DNA from: a bacterium
GTDB taxonomy: Bacteria > Actinomycetota > Acidimicrobiia > Acidimicrobiales > Bin134
Assembly: GCA_026705465.1 (NCBI GenBank)
Contig: JAPPAP010000001.1
Span: 62,001 to 126,000 of the forward strand
Reading direction: 5' to 3'
DNA: 64,000 bases
The position numbers and the translations under genes were made by a program. Positions 45,353-51,843 of this stretch are shown one piece after another (position 1 is the first letter of the stretch; each line of letters opens with the position of its first letter). The notes beneath the pieces were generated by a model. That model was not told where the DNA came from. It did no database searches and worked only from the letters and a program-made list of their open reading frames with translations.

Positions 45353-45362
45353 GGTATATTCC
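45337..45362. promoter_or_regulatory. 26-bp palindrome, candidate operator
   Basis: GGGGATATACCC reads into TAGGGTATATTCCC to give a palindrome with one mismatched pair, centred between 45349 and 45350. It overlaps the TAG stop of the HTH gene and lies about 60 bp before the next gene. A smaller inverted repeat (AGGGG-TTT-CCCCT, 45397-45409) follows. The position suggests a regulator-binding site controlling the downstream genes. Confidence 0.6.
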
Positions 45363-45423
45363 CGCTGGCCAATGCGGTGACTGTCGTTCCTGACCAGGGG
45401 TTTCCCCTTGTAACTTGGCAGCC

Positions 45424-45777
45424 ATGAACACCGATACATCAGCGCCGAGGGTCCGGCGACACCGGGCTACGAAGCGCATGGCCGACAAGGGGGTCACTGT
45501 GTCCACCGTTGAGGAGAAGGAGCGGGCCGCAGACGCTTTGGAACTAGGCGCTGCGTTGCAGCGGCTGGGCTGGGCGGTGAACCGCATCCAGCGCAACGCC
45601 GACGGCGACCCCTCCTACATGCAGACGGTGACCGCAGGGGCCCTGCTGGTCGCCTACGACAACAGGCCAGGGGCGGTGGCCGAAGTCGATGCGCTGGCCG
45701 ACACCGCCAAGGCGTGGCTCGACCTGCTTTACAGCGACAGCTTCCCCCTCACGTTGCAGGATGCAGTCGATGGCTGA
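45424..45777 (+). CDS. small protein of unknown function
   Basis: The 117-residue protein begins MNTDTSAPRVRRHRATKRM, a basic N-terminus, followed by mostly helical sequence (ERAADALELGAALQRLGWAV; AVAEVDALADTAKAWLDLLY). No family is recognised. It overlaps the following gene by 8 bp. The in-frame TTG three codons earlier is a less likely start. Confidence 0.68.
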   Translation: MNTDTSAPRVRRHRATKRMADKGVTVSTVEEKERAADALELGAALQRLGWAVNRIQRNADGDPSYMQTVTAGALLVAYDNRPGAVAEVDALADTAKAWLDLLYSDSFPLTLQDAVDG

Positions 45778-46114
45778 GGTCACGACCACCGAGGCCCTGT
45801 GGCAGATCATCGACAGCGCAGCGTCAACAGGCGCTGTGGCCGTGGGGTCGGCCCCAGATGACCCGACAGCGAAACTGGCGTTCATCGCCGAGGCGACCGC
45901 AGCAGCAGCCCTAGCTGGCGAACTGGCCCGCCGTGAGGACGGGACAGCGCCACGCCCCGGCGAGATGCTGGCCGCCCTGCTGTACTACTCCGACGGCGGG
46001 GCCGACTCGCTGCCCCCTGGCCAGTCGTGTATGGCGATCTGGTCCCGGCGCATGGCATCGGTTGCCGAGGCCCTGGACAGCTTGGAGCGGCACGCCAACG
46101 AGGGGGAGTCGTGA
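45770..46114 (+). CDS. small Ala-rich protein of unknown function
   Basis: The 114-residue protein (MAEVTTTEALWQIIDSAAS) is helical and Ala-rich with KLAFIAEATAAAALAGELAR and ends in a Glu-rich tail. An ATG at 45761 is an alternative start. It overlaps the previous gene by 8 bp and the next by 4 bp. No function can be assigned. Confidence 0.65.
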   Translation: MAEVTTTEALWQIIDSAASTGAVAVGSAPDDPTAKLAFIAEATAAAALAGELARREDGTAPRPGEMLAALLYYSDGGADSLPPGQSCMAIWSRRMASVAEALDSLERHANEGES

Positions 46115-46284
46115 CCGTTCCGACAGTCCCAGTCCCGATCCCGATTTTGCGCCTCGCAGCCAAGCACCGGCAGCCCAAGGGCAGCACCGTCGAGGTGGCC
46201 ACCGACAGGTTCCCTGATCTCGTCGGGATGCGGTTCTACGGCGGGAACGGCGTGTACGTGACCTGTGAGGACGACACGGGGTGA
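46111..46284 (+). CDS. very small protein of unknown function
   Basis: The 57-residue frame (TVPTVPVPIPILRLAAKH; RFYGGNGVYVTCEDDTG) is linked to both neighbours by 4-bp start/stop overlaps (GTGA), which is the main support that it is translated. No family recognised. Confidence 0.6.
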   Translation: MTVPTVPVPIPILRLAAKHRQPKGSTVEVATDRFPDLVGMRFYGGNGVYVTCEDDTG

Positions 46285-47528
46285 CCGCAGTAGAACTCCC
46301 CCCGGCGGCAACCAGGGGGAGCAGGAGTCGGCAGGACAGCGCGACAGGGGCCACTGTACCTGACCAGCCCAGCGGGCCTGGCCTTGAAGGCGAGCCGGTC
46401 GGCTGGCACAAATGCCGGAATGACCGGCACATGATGGGCGGCAGCAGGAACCCCAGCGACCCGTGTACCCCGATCTGCGACCCGACGCTGGAGGCCGGGG
46501 TCGATGGGTACTGGAGGACGGTCAAGCCAGCGACCGCAGACGGCCCTGGGATCAGGACCTGGGAGTCGCTCGACGGCTGGCCGTGGCACACCTTGCTGGA
46601 CAGCGACGACAGCGACTTCACGCCGATAGCGGCCACCCCAGCGGGGAGGACGCTGCTAGTCGATGGGACCGTGACCCTGCTGCACGGGCCGGGAGGGACC
46701 GGCAAGTCCACTACCGCCCTGCTGCTGTGCGCTCAGGTGGCCGACGCTGGCGGGCGGGCGCTGTACCTGTCTTGGGAGCGGCACCTGCAACAGCGGCAGG
46801 TGTCGCGGCTGTTGCGGGCCGCTGGGATGGACCGGCTAGCCGACCCGGCTAACGGGTTCGCCCTGGTTGACATGCTCCAATCCGACGGCCAGGGCGACGA
46901 CGCGCTCAGGGATGACAGGCGGGCTGAGAAGTGGGTCCGGCGTGCCCCGCGCGGCAAGCCGTCGCTGGTGGTCATCGACTGCGTGACCACAGCCGGGGGC
47001 GCATACAACGACGCGCTGGGGTACGCAGCATGGATCAAGGAGATGTGCCAGCGGTGGATGGGCGACACCGGGGCCAATCCGCTGCTGCCGTCGATGCTGC
47101 TGATCGACCACCAGTCCAAGTCGGGCAAGGGCGAGGCCCGCGGCTCGGCGGTGAAGCGGGAGCAGTGCGATATCGAGCTAGAGGCGGCTGGGGCCGCATG
47201 GACCCAGCACGACCCAGGGGAGGTCAAGCTAATTGTCCGGCGGGACAACCTTGGGGTGATGCACGCTCGCAAGGGCGAGGCCGCAGCGGTGGTCAAAGGA
47301 CGGCCCACAGCGACGGGGCTAGACCTGGAACTGTGCGACTCGACAGGGGCGACACGGGACGTGCTGTCCGAGGTGTTCGAAGCCTTAGGGGAGGGGCCTG
47401 CTTCCCGCAAGGGGCTACAGCGTGCGGTCGGGGCACGGTACGCCAGCATCGCTGATGCGGTGTCCACGCTCATAGCTGACGGGGTGGCCGAGGAACTGGA
47501 CGACGGGCGAGTAGGGCTAGTCGGATGA
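46281..47528 (+). CDS. RepA-like P-loop ATPase (RecA-fold helicase family)
   Basis: The 415-residue protein has an N-terminal region with paired Cys/His (WHKCRND, DPCTPICDP). A RecA-like core follows with Walker A GPGGTGKST (about residues 136-144), ALYLSWERHLQQRQ, Walker B SLVVIDCVTT and LLIDHQSKSG. A winged-helix-like C-terminus ends it (ASRKGLQRAVGARYASIADA). This is the pattern of AAA_25/RepA-type hexameric helicases that drive plasmid and satellite replication. The repeat/hairpin region immediately downstream could be its origin. Confidence 0.85.
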   Translation: MTAVELPPAATRGSRSRQDSATGATVPDQPSGPGLEGEPVGWHKCRNDRHMMGGSRNPSDPCTPICDPTLEAGVDGYWRTVKPATADGPGIRTWESLDGWPWHTLLDSDDSDFTPIAATPAGRTLLVDGTVTLLHGPGGTGKSTTALLLCAQVADAGGRALYLSWERHLQQRQVSRLLRAAGMDRLADPANGFALVDMLQSDGQGDDALRDDRRAEKWVRRAPRGKPSLVVIDCVTTAGGAYNDALGYAAWIKEMCQRWMGDTGANPLLPSMLLIDHQSKSGKGEARGSAVKREQCDIELEAAGAAWTQHDPGEVKLIVRRDNLGVMHARKGEAAAVVKGRPTATGLDLELCDSTGATRDVLSEVFEALGEGPASRKGLQRAVGARYASIADAVSTLIADGVAEELDDGRVGLVG

Positions 47529-47758
47529 CCAAGGGCAGTTCCCGACCAGTCCCCCACGTGGGAACTGGGCAGCAGCGAGAACCTGTAACTAATTGGGCAG
47601 TTCCCGCCTCATCAGTTCCCAAAGGCTGCCCCCTAGAAGGGGCAGCCTGGGAACTGGGTACTGGGAACTGGTCAGGGAGTCACGACTGCGGAGCCACCGT
47701 GAGGCGTGCGCCGACCGCCGCTGAGCCTGTCGAAGTTCTTTTATTTGGGACAGGGTGA
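47525..47758 (+). CDS. doubtful 77-residue frame spanning the repeat region
   Basis: The frame starts with an ATGA overlap at the ATPase stop, but its codons cross six copies of the 8-mer CAGTTCCC or its complement and a 10-bp-stem hairpin. The protein (MTKGSSRPVPHVGTGQQ) looks low-complexity. The DNA probably matters more than the peptide. It is listed because the start overlap matches the pattern of neighbouring genes. Confidence 0.3.
   Translation: MTKGSSRPVPHVGTGQQREPVTNWAVPASSVPKGCPLEGAAWELGTGNWSGSHDCGATVRRAPTAAEPVEVLLFGTG
47536..47670. repeat. iteron-like CAGTTCCC repeats around a perfect hairpin, candidate origin
   Basis: CAGTTCCC occurs at 47536, 47598 and 47613; its complement GGGAACTG occurs at 47560, 47649 and 47663. 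Between the last direct pair and the inverted pair lies a perfect 10-bp hairpin, AGGCTGCCCC (47623-47632) and GGGGCAGCCT (47639-47648), loop CTAGAA. The layout is nearly mirror symmetric. Position right after a RepA-like ATPase fits a replication origin; a regulatory or packaging site is the alternative. Confidence 0.6.
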
Positions 47759-48142
47759 AGTAGCCCGTTTACCCCTACCCATATATCCAACGGGAAATGT
47801 CCGACCGGCGGCGACGCGATGCCTGGTTGTGCGGCGGTGGCTCATTTCGCCTGGTTTCCGCTGGGCAGGACAGGCCATACACACGACCTCTGGGGCGGCC
47901 CCTGGAACTTCGACAGTCGGCCTGGTGGGTGTGTGTATGGGCCTTGTATGGGAGGGCTTGGCTTGCAGGAGTTCTCCTGCAAGGCCGTCCGTAGAGTGCC
48001 ACCTGTGACGACGAGGCCCGCCCGTGCATCCCTGGCTAGCCGGGGGACGGCTGAGAATTCCGTTCATAGCGGGCGGGCCGAGTTGTCGGAGATGGCCTGT
48101 CGGCTGCCTGCTTAGCAACTACGCCGTCACGAAAGGACGACA
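47759..48142 (+). other. noncoding stretch upstream of capsid gene with inverted repeats
   Basis: No convincing gene is seen in these 384 bp. A near-perfect palindrome lies at 47962-47983 (arms CTTGCAGGAG and CTCCTGCAAG, spacer TT). A 10-bp inverted repeat, GGCCCGCCCG (48015-48024) and CGGGCGGGCC (48070-48079), encloses a smaller palindrome around GGCTAGCC. The stretch may hold the capsid promoter, a leader structure or a packaging site. AAAGGA lies 5 bases before the capsid start. Confidence 0.55.
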
Positions 48143-49471
48143 ATGGACGAACTGATCAAACTCCGCACATCGGTTGCTGAGGCCCGCCATAGGGCTGCCG
48201 AGGCCAACCGCGCTTTGCGGGACGACCCGCAGAACGCCGAGGTCGCCGAGCGAGCCAGCGACGCTGCCGCCCGCCTGACACTGGCCCAGGCCGAACTGGC
48301 ACAAGCCGAGTCCGAACAGCGCGATATAGAAGCCGCCAAAGCATCCAGCCAGTTGGCCAGCGCCGCTGGCCTTCCCACGCCGACGGCAGATGCCCCTTCG
48401 GGCGATGACGTGGCCCGCGCTGTTGCTGCTGCGACTTTGGCTTTGAGCCGGGGCGCTGCGGTGCCTTCGGAGGCTGGCGACGTGTTCGCCGCCTTCGGGG
48501 TGGCCGAGCCGATTGGGGCTGACAACACGGTTCACGTCCCGCCTGCGATGGCCGAGGCGCTGGCCGGCGACCAGCGTTCGACTGTGGGGGCGATCACGTC
48601 CCAGGTGCGCTACAGCCGCAGCCGGGTCTATTCGATCATGCGCGACGCCGATCCCCGAGGCACGTTGGGGATCAGCGAGCAGCCCGCCGAGGTGGGGGAG
48701 TTCGAGGCGGTCCACAACACGTCAGGCCCGACGGGGCAGGCACGGGCCGAGTCGGCGGCGATTGCCGTTACCGGCGTGGCTGGTGTCGAGCAGCGCCTAG
48801 AGCCGGTGCGGATCGGGTCGGGCTCGTATCACACGCTGGAGGCTGCGGCCACCCTGTCGGATGTGGCCGACATCGTGCAGGGCGAGGTGGTCGCCTCTTT
48901 GGACGATGCGGTGGTGTCCCAGGTGTTCAACGGTGACGGCGCCGCTCCCAACCTTCAGGGCTTGAACGGCAGGGCCGAGGCGCTGCGGTCCCGGCCTGCG
49001 GCGGTTGACACCTTCGCGACGGTCGTGACCGCTTTGGAGGGCCTTGTCGATGGCCGCTACGCGATGGACACCGGCGACCTGTCCATCGTGGCCACCCCAG
49101 CGGCCCATGCGTTTTTGGCCAGCCTCAGGGTGAGCGACGACAGCATGGAGTCGGCTTTGGCCTACGTGCGCCGGATGGTCCGGGCCTACTCGGTGACGTC
49201 CTACGCCCCGGCTGACTACACCGAGTCGTCCACCGAGGCGGGCCGGGGGTTCAACCTGCTGGTGCGCCGGGGGATGCACGACGGGGCTTATCTGCTGCCG
49301 GTGTGGGGCATGAGGATCGCCACCGACGAGTACACCCGCATGGCCGAGGGCGAAAGGCGCATCTACGCCTGGAAGCTGATGCAAGCGTTCTGGCCCCAAG
49401 CCGCAGCCGCCGAGGGCCTACGGGCCGACTTCGGCACCATCGAGCTGCGGTCGGTGGCCGACGACACCTGA
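48143..49471 (+). CDS. HK97-fold phage major capsid-like protein
   Basis: The 442-residue protein begins with a charged coiled-coil (MDELIKLRTSVAEARHRAAE, to about residue 75) like the scaffolding delta-domain of HK97-type capsids. The shell-like part follows: DIVQGEVVASLDDAVVSQVF, FNGDGAAPNLQGLNG, ALEGLVDGRYAMDTGDLSIV and ATPAAHAFLASL match the usual pattern of paired helices and the nucleotide-free fold of phage capsids. No maturation protease, portal or terminase is nearby. It may build a small particle for the element or be a reused shell protein (encapsulins share the fold). Assignment is from pattern recognition, without a database search. Confidence 0.7.
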   Translation: MDELIKLRTSVAEARHRAAEANRALRDDPQNAEVAERASDAAARLTLAQAELAQAESEQRDIEAAKASSQLASAAGLPTPTADAPSGDDVARAVAAATLALSRGAAVPSEAGDVFAAFGVAEPIGADNTVHVPPAMAEALAGDQRSTVGAITSQVRYSRSRVYSIMRDADPRGTLGISEQPAEVGEFEAVHNTSGPTGQARAESAAIAVTGVAGVEQRLEPVRIGSGSYHTLEAAATLSDVADIVQGEVVASLDDAVVSQVFNGDGAAPNLQGLNGRAEALRSRPAAVDTFATVVTALEGLVDGRYAMDTGDLSIVATPAAHAFLASLRVSDDSMESALAYVRRMVRAYSVTSYAPADYTESSTEAGRGFNLLVRRGMHDGAYLLPVWGMRIATDEYTRMAEGERRIYAWKLMQAFWPQAAAAEGLRADFGTIELRSVADDT

Positions 49472-49746
49472 TGGCCGACCGGTCGATCAGCGGCTACCGT
49501 GTGCGCTGTCCGGAGTGTCGGGTCGTTTCATCTCCGCCCGACGCTCCGGGCGACGACCTGCTGGACTTCCTGGCCGATCAGGAGGCCAGCGGCTTGAAGG
49601 CGATTGAGTTCTTGGAGGGCAAGTCGGAGCCTTCGATGGCCGCCGTAGCCGCCGCCTACTGCTCCGAATGCTCGGCCAAGTTCCTGATCTGGTCTGACGA
49701 CCCGCCCGAAATACTGGCCGCAGCAGGGGTGAACGTCGAAAGCTGA
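49471..49746 (+). CDS. zinc-ribbon protein
   Basis: The 91-residue protein has two CxxC pairs (CPEC near residue 13, CSEC near residue 64) flanking an acidic helix (DDLLDFLADQEASGLKAIEF), so it should bind one zinc. It overlaps the capsid stop by 1 bp (TGATG), so its expression is linked to the capsid. Function unknown; a capsid accessory role is inference. Confidence 0.72.
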   Translation: MADRSISGYRVRCPECRVVSSPPDAPGDDLLDFLADQEASGLKAIEFLEGKSEPSMAAVAAAYCSECSAKFLIWSDDPPEILAAAGVNVES

Positions 49747-49787
49747 CGGGCCGAGGCCGAATACCGACAAGGTGTATGGTGGGGGGC

Positions 49788-50009
49788 ATGAAGCATCAAA
49801 ACCCCCCACCACACACTGCCGATGATAGCGCGGCTCAGGAGCCGTCATCTCGCCGCATACGGATGGTCAGCATAGCAACGGCCTTGGCTTCGCTGCTGTT
49901 GCTAGGCCACACCCTGGGGCTTGGCGTGGGCTTGCCCGTGGCGTTCGTCGCCGCCCTCGCTCTCGTCGTTCTCGGCGTGTGGGGATGGCGGTCGCCCCGG
50001 CGCAAGTAA
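49788..50009 (+). CDS. small two-segment membrane protein
   Basis: The 73-residue protein has a polar N-terminus (MKHQNPPPHTADDSAAQEP) and two hydrophobic segments (VSIATALASLLLLGHTLGL; LPVAFVAALALVVLGVWGW) with a basic end (RSPRRK). Size and shape resemble holins, which would fit an element that lyses or perturbs its host, but many small membrane proteins look like this. A G-rich ribosome site precedes ATG 49788. Confidence 0.65.
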   Translation: MKHQNPPPHTADDSAAQEPSSRRIRMVSIATALASLLLLGHTLGLGVGLPVAFVAALALVVLGVWGWRSPRRK

Positions 50010-50051
50010 CTGGAGTTGCGCGCGCCCGACGACTCAGCTAGTTTGCCCCCC

Positions 50052-50151
50052 AGCTAAAGAACGCCTTGCGGTTCCCGCAGGCCAGACACGATGCGACGGT
50101 TGAGTTTTTTGCTTGGCTTCCCTTCGGGTCTGGCCGCGGCGTTCTTTAGCT
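50052..50151 (+). ncRNA. strongly folded 100-nt element (possible structured RNA or DNA site)
   Basis: Outer arms are perfectly complementary over 14 bp: AGCTAAAGAACGCC (50052-50065) and GGCGTTCTTTAGCT (50138-50151). Inside, TGCGG (50067-50071) pairs with CCGCA (50075-50079) around a TTC loop, and GGCCAGAC (50080-50087) pairs with GTCTGGCC (50128-50135). The result is a three-way-junction shape. It sits 34 bp before the secreted-protein gene. It could be a cis-regulatory RNA, a small RNA, or a DNA hairpin used in replication or packaging. No known motif recognised. Confidence 0.6.
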
Positions 50152-50185
50152 CAGATAGCTCGACCGCCCGAAGGGGGGCCACCCA

Positions 50186-51709
50186 ATGTTCCGCCGTTCT
50201 GTTGTTTTGTTCGCTGTGTTCTGTCTGGTAGCCGCGTTGGTGCCAGCCACAGCGCAGGCCCACGAGCCAGCTCCCACCGAGCAACAGGTGGAGGCAGGCA
50301 CTGAGCGGGTGATCGACCGCTACGAGACCTATACCGAGCAGGTTCAAACCGGAACCGAGACCTATACCGAGCAGGTTCAAACCGGCACAAGGCAGGTGAC
50401 CAGATACATCAAGACCGGGACCAAGCGGGTCCGGGTCGGCCCCTATACCCGCACGGTTCACCATCCTTGCATTACCGTCATAATCGGCGGCCAAGCAGGA
50501 ACCTATTGCCCGCCGCCCACAACCGAGCCGGTTTACAACTACCGCGACGTTCCCACTTGGACAAGCGTTGTCGAGACTGTGCCCGTCTATACGACCGTGA
50601 CCAAGACTCGCCCCGTCTATAAGACCGTGACCAAGACTCGCCCCGTCTATAAGACGGTGACCAAGACTCGCCCCGTCTATAAGACGGTGACGAAGTATGA
50701 AACCCAGTACCGCTGCCCCGCCGACCACAGCCTATCGGGCGGAAAGTGCGTACACCCGACCACCACGACCAACAACGGTGGCAATGGCGACAACGGCAAC
50801 GGCAGCCCACCGATTACCAGCTCGTGCGCGACAGGCACATACTCGTCGGCGGAGGTGGGGCAAAACGATAACCCAAGTGTCTATTACGGCCAGGTCAGCG
50901 AACAGTGGAAGCTGATCGAGGCTGGGAATGAGCTAAATGTAAGGGCGGAAGGACACCTCCCCAGGCCCGCCGAATGGGTGCAGGTGGATAATTCCGGCTG
51001 CTACGCCCTGGCGTTCGACGCCGATGGTTTTGCCGACGGCATTTGCGCGGCTTCCGACATAGCTGGCAACCTCGGCGGTGCAACTGGATTGTCGGCAGCA
51101 GCCCTTGAGAGGCTCAGACAAGTCGAGAGGGCGAGGAAGATCGCCACCGCAGCCACCCCGCTCGGGGTGCTTTGGGCTGCGTGCTCAGTTGGCGACTTAT
51201 GGAACTGGGTACAAGACCAGCTCGGCGGCGACTCCGACTCCGACGACTCCGACGACTCCGACGACTCCGACGACTCCGACGACTCCGACTCCGACGACTC
51301 CGACGACTCCGACTCCGGGCCGTCGTGGGCGTTGTCGGGGCCGTTTGGCACTAGCGCCGAGTGCCATGCGTCGTCTTCCAATGTGTCGAGCTGCGGGGTT
51401 CACTCCGATGGGAAGTGGTACGTCCACAAATGGAAGACCGACGACGACACTGACGACTCCGACACTGACGACTCCGACACTGACGACTCCGACACTGACG
51501 ACTCCGACACTGCTGCGGATGCGGCGGTTTTGAAGGCGAAGCAGGAGCGGTTGGCGGCTCTGTGGGCGCGGCTGTTGGAGCTGTTGCCCGGCGCGGTCAG
51601 GGACACCGAGAACTGCGGGGGCATCTGCTGGTTCCATCCCGACAACGCCGAGCTTTTGAGGGTCAACCGGGCTTGGACGGCTCTCAACCGGGAACTGAAC
51701 GGGCGCTAG
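50186..51709 (+). CDS. secreted repeat-rich protein, unknown function
   Basis: The 507-residue protein has a clear Sec signal peptide (MFRRSVVLFAVFCLVAALV, cleavage after AQA). Tandem repeats follow: ETYTEQVQTGT twice, then four copies of TKTRPVYKTV. A cysteine-containing middle region comes next, then SDD repeats (about residues 350-375) and DTDDS repeats (about 420-440), with a final helical domain holding two cysteines. The pattern suggests a surface or adhesin-like protein with flexible Asp/Ser spacers that may bind calcium. The signal peptide argues against a virion protein. It is unlike host neighbours and belongs to the mobile element. Confidence 0.8.
   Translation: MFRRSVVLFAVFCLVAALVPATAQAHEPAPTEQQVEAGTERVIDRYETYTEQVQTGTETYTEQVQTGTRQVTRYIKTGTKRVRVGPYTRTVHHPCITVIIGGQAGTYCPPPTTEPVYNYRDVPTWTSVVETVPVYTTVTKTRPVYKTVTKTRPVYKTVTKTRPVYKTVTKYETQYRCPADHSLSGGKCVHPTTTTNNGGNGDNGNGSPPITSSCATGTYSSAEVGQNDNPSVYYGQVSEQWKLIEAGNELNVRAEGHLPRPAEWVQVDNSGCYALAFDADGFADGICAASDIAGNLGGATGLSAAALERLRQVERARKIATAATPLGVLWAACSVGDLWNWVQDQLGGDSDSDDSDDSDDSDDSDDSDSDDSDDSDSGPSWALSGPFGTSAECHASSSNVSSCGVHSDGKWYVHKWKTDDDTDDSDTDDSDTDDSDTDDSDTAADAAVLKAKQERLAALWARLLELLPGAVRDTENCGGICWFHPDNAELLRVNRAWTALNRELNGR
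50590..50697 (+). repeat. 30-bp tandem repeat encoding TKTRPVYKTV
   Basis: Near-identical 30-bp units (ACCAAGACTCGCCCCGTCTA and following bases) recur four times, differing only at a few third positions such as accgtg/acggtg. The near identity of DNA suggests recent expansion and possible length variation of the protein. Confidence 0.85.
51230..51512 (+). repeat. Asp-Ser and Asp-Thr coding repeats
   Basis: GACTCCGAC-type units repeat from about 51232 to 51315, and GACACTGACGACTCC units repeat from about 51447 to 51510. Both encode acidic spacers (SDD and DTDDS). DNA-level identity suggests slippage-prone length. Confidence 0.85.
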
Positions 51710-51739
51710 CAGAACCGCTGAATACGAGGGGCGGTAAGG

Positions 51740-51775
51740 AAGCCCCCTCCCGCTCATAAGAGTGGGAGGGGGCTT
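51740..51775 (+). terminator. intrinsic terminator at the end of the mobile element
   Basis: AAGCCCCCTCCCGCTC pairs with GAGTGGGAGGGGGCTT across an ATAA loop, giving a stem of about 16 bp with one G-T pair. A short T run follows. It lies 31 bp after the secreted-protein stop and about 70 bp before the right repeat, so it insulates the host crotonase gene from element transcription. Confidence 0.85.
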
Positions 51776-51843
51776 TCGCTGTGCGGCCTAACGGGCATCC
51801 CAGGACATGGCTGGCCAAAGGCAGAACATGCTATGCCTAAAGG

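Noticed and set aside
50052-50151. Integron attC site
   Set aside because: The ends lack the RYYYAAC and GTTRRRY core boxes, and there is no integron integrase or cassette array.
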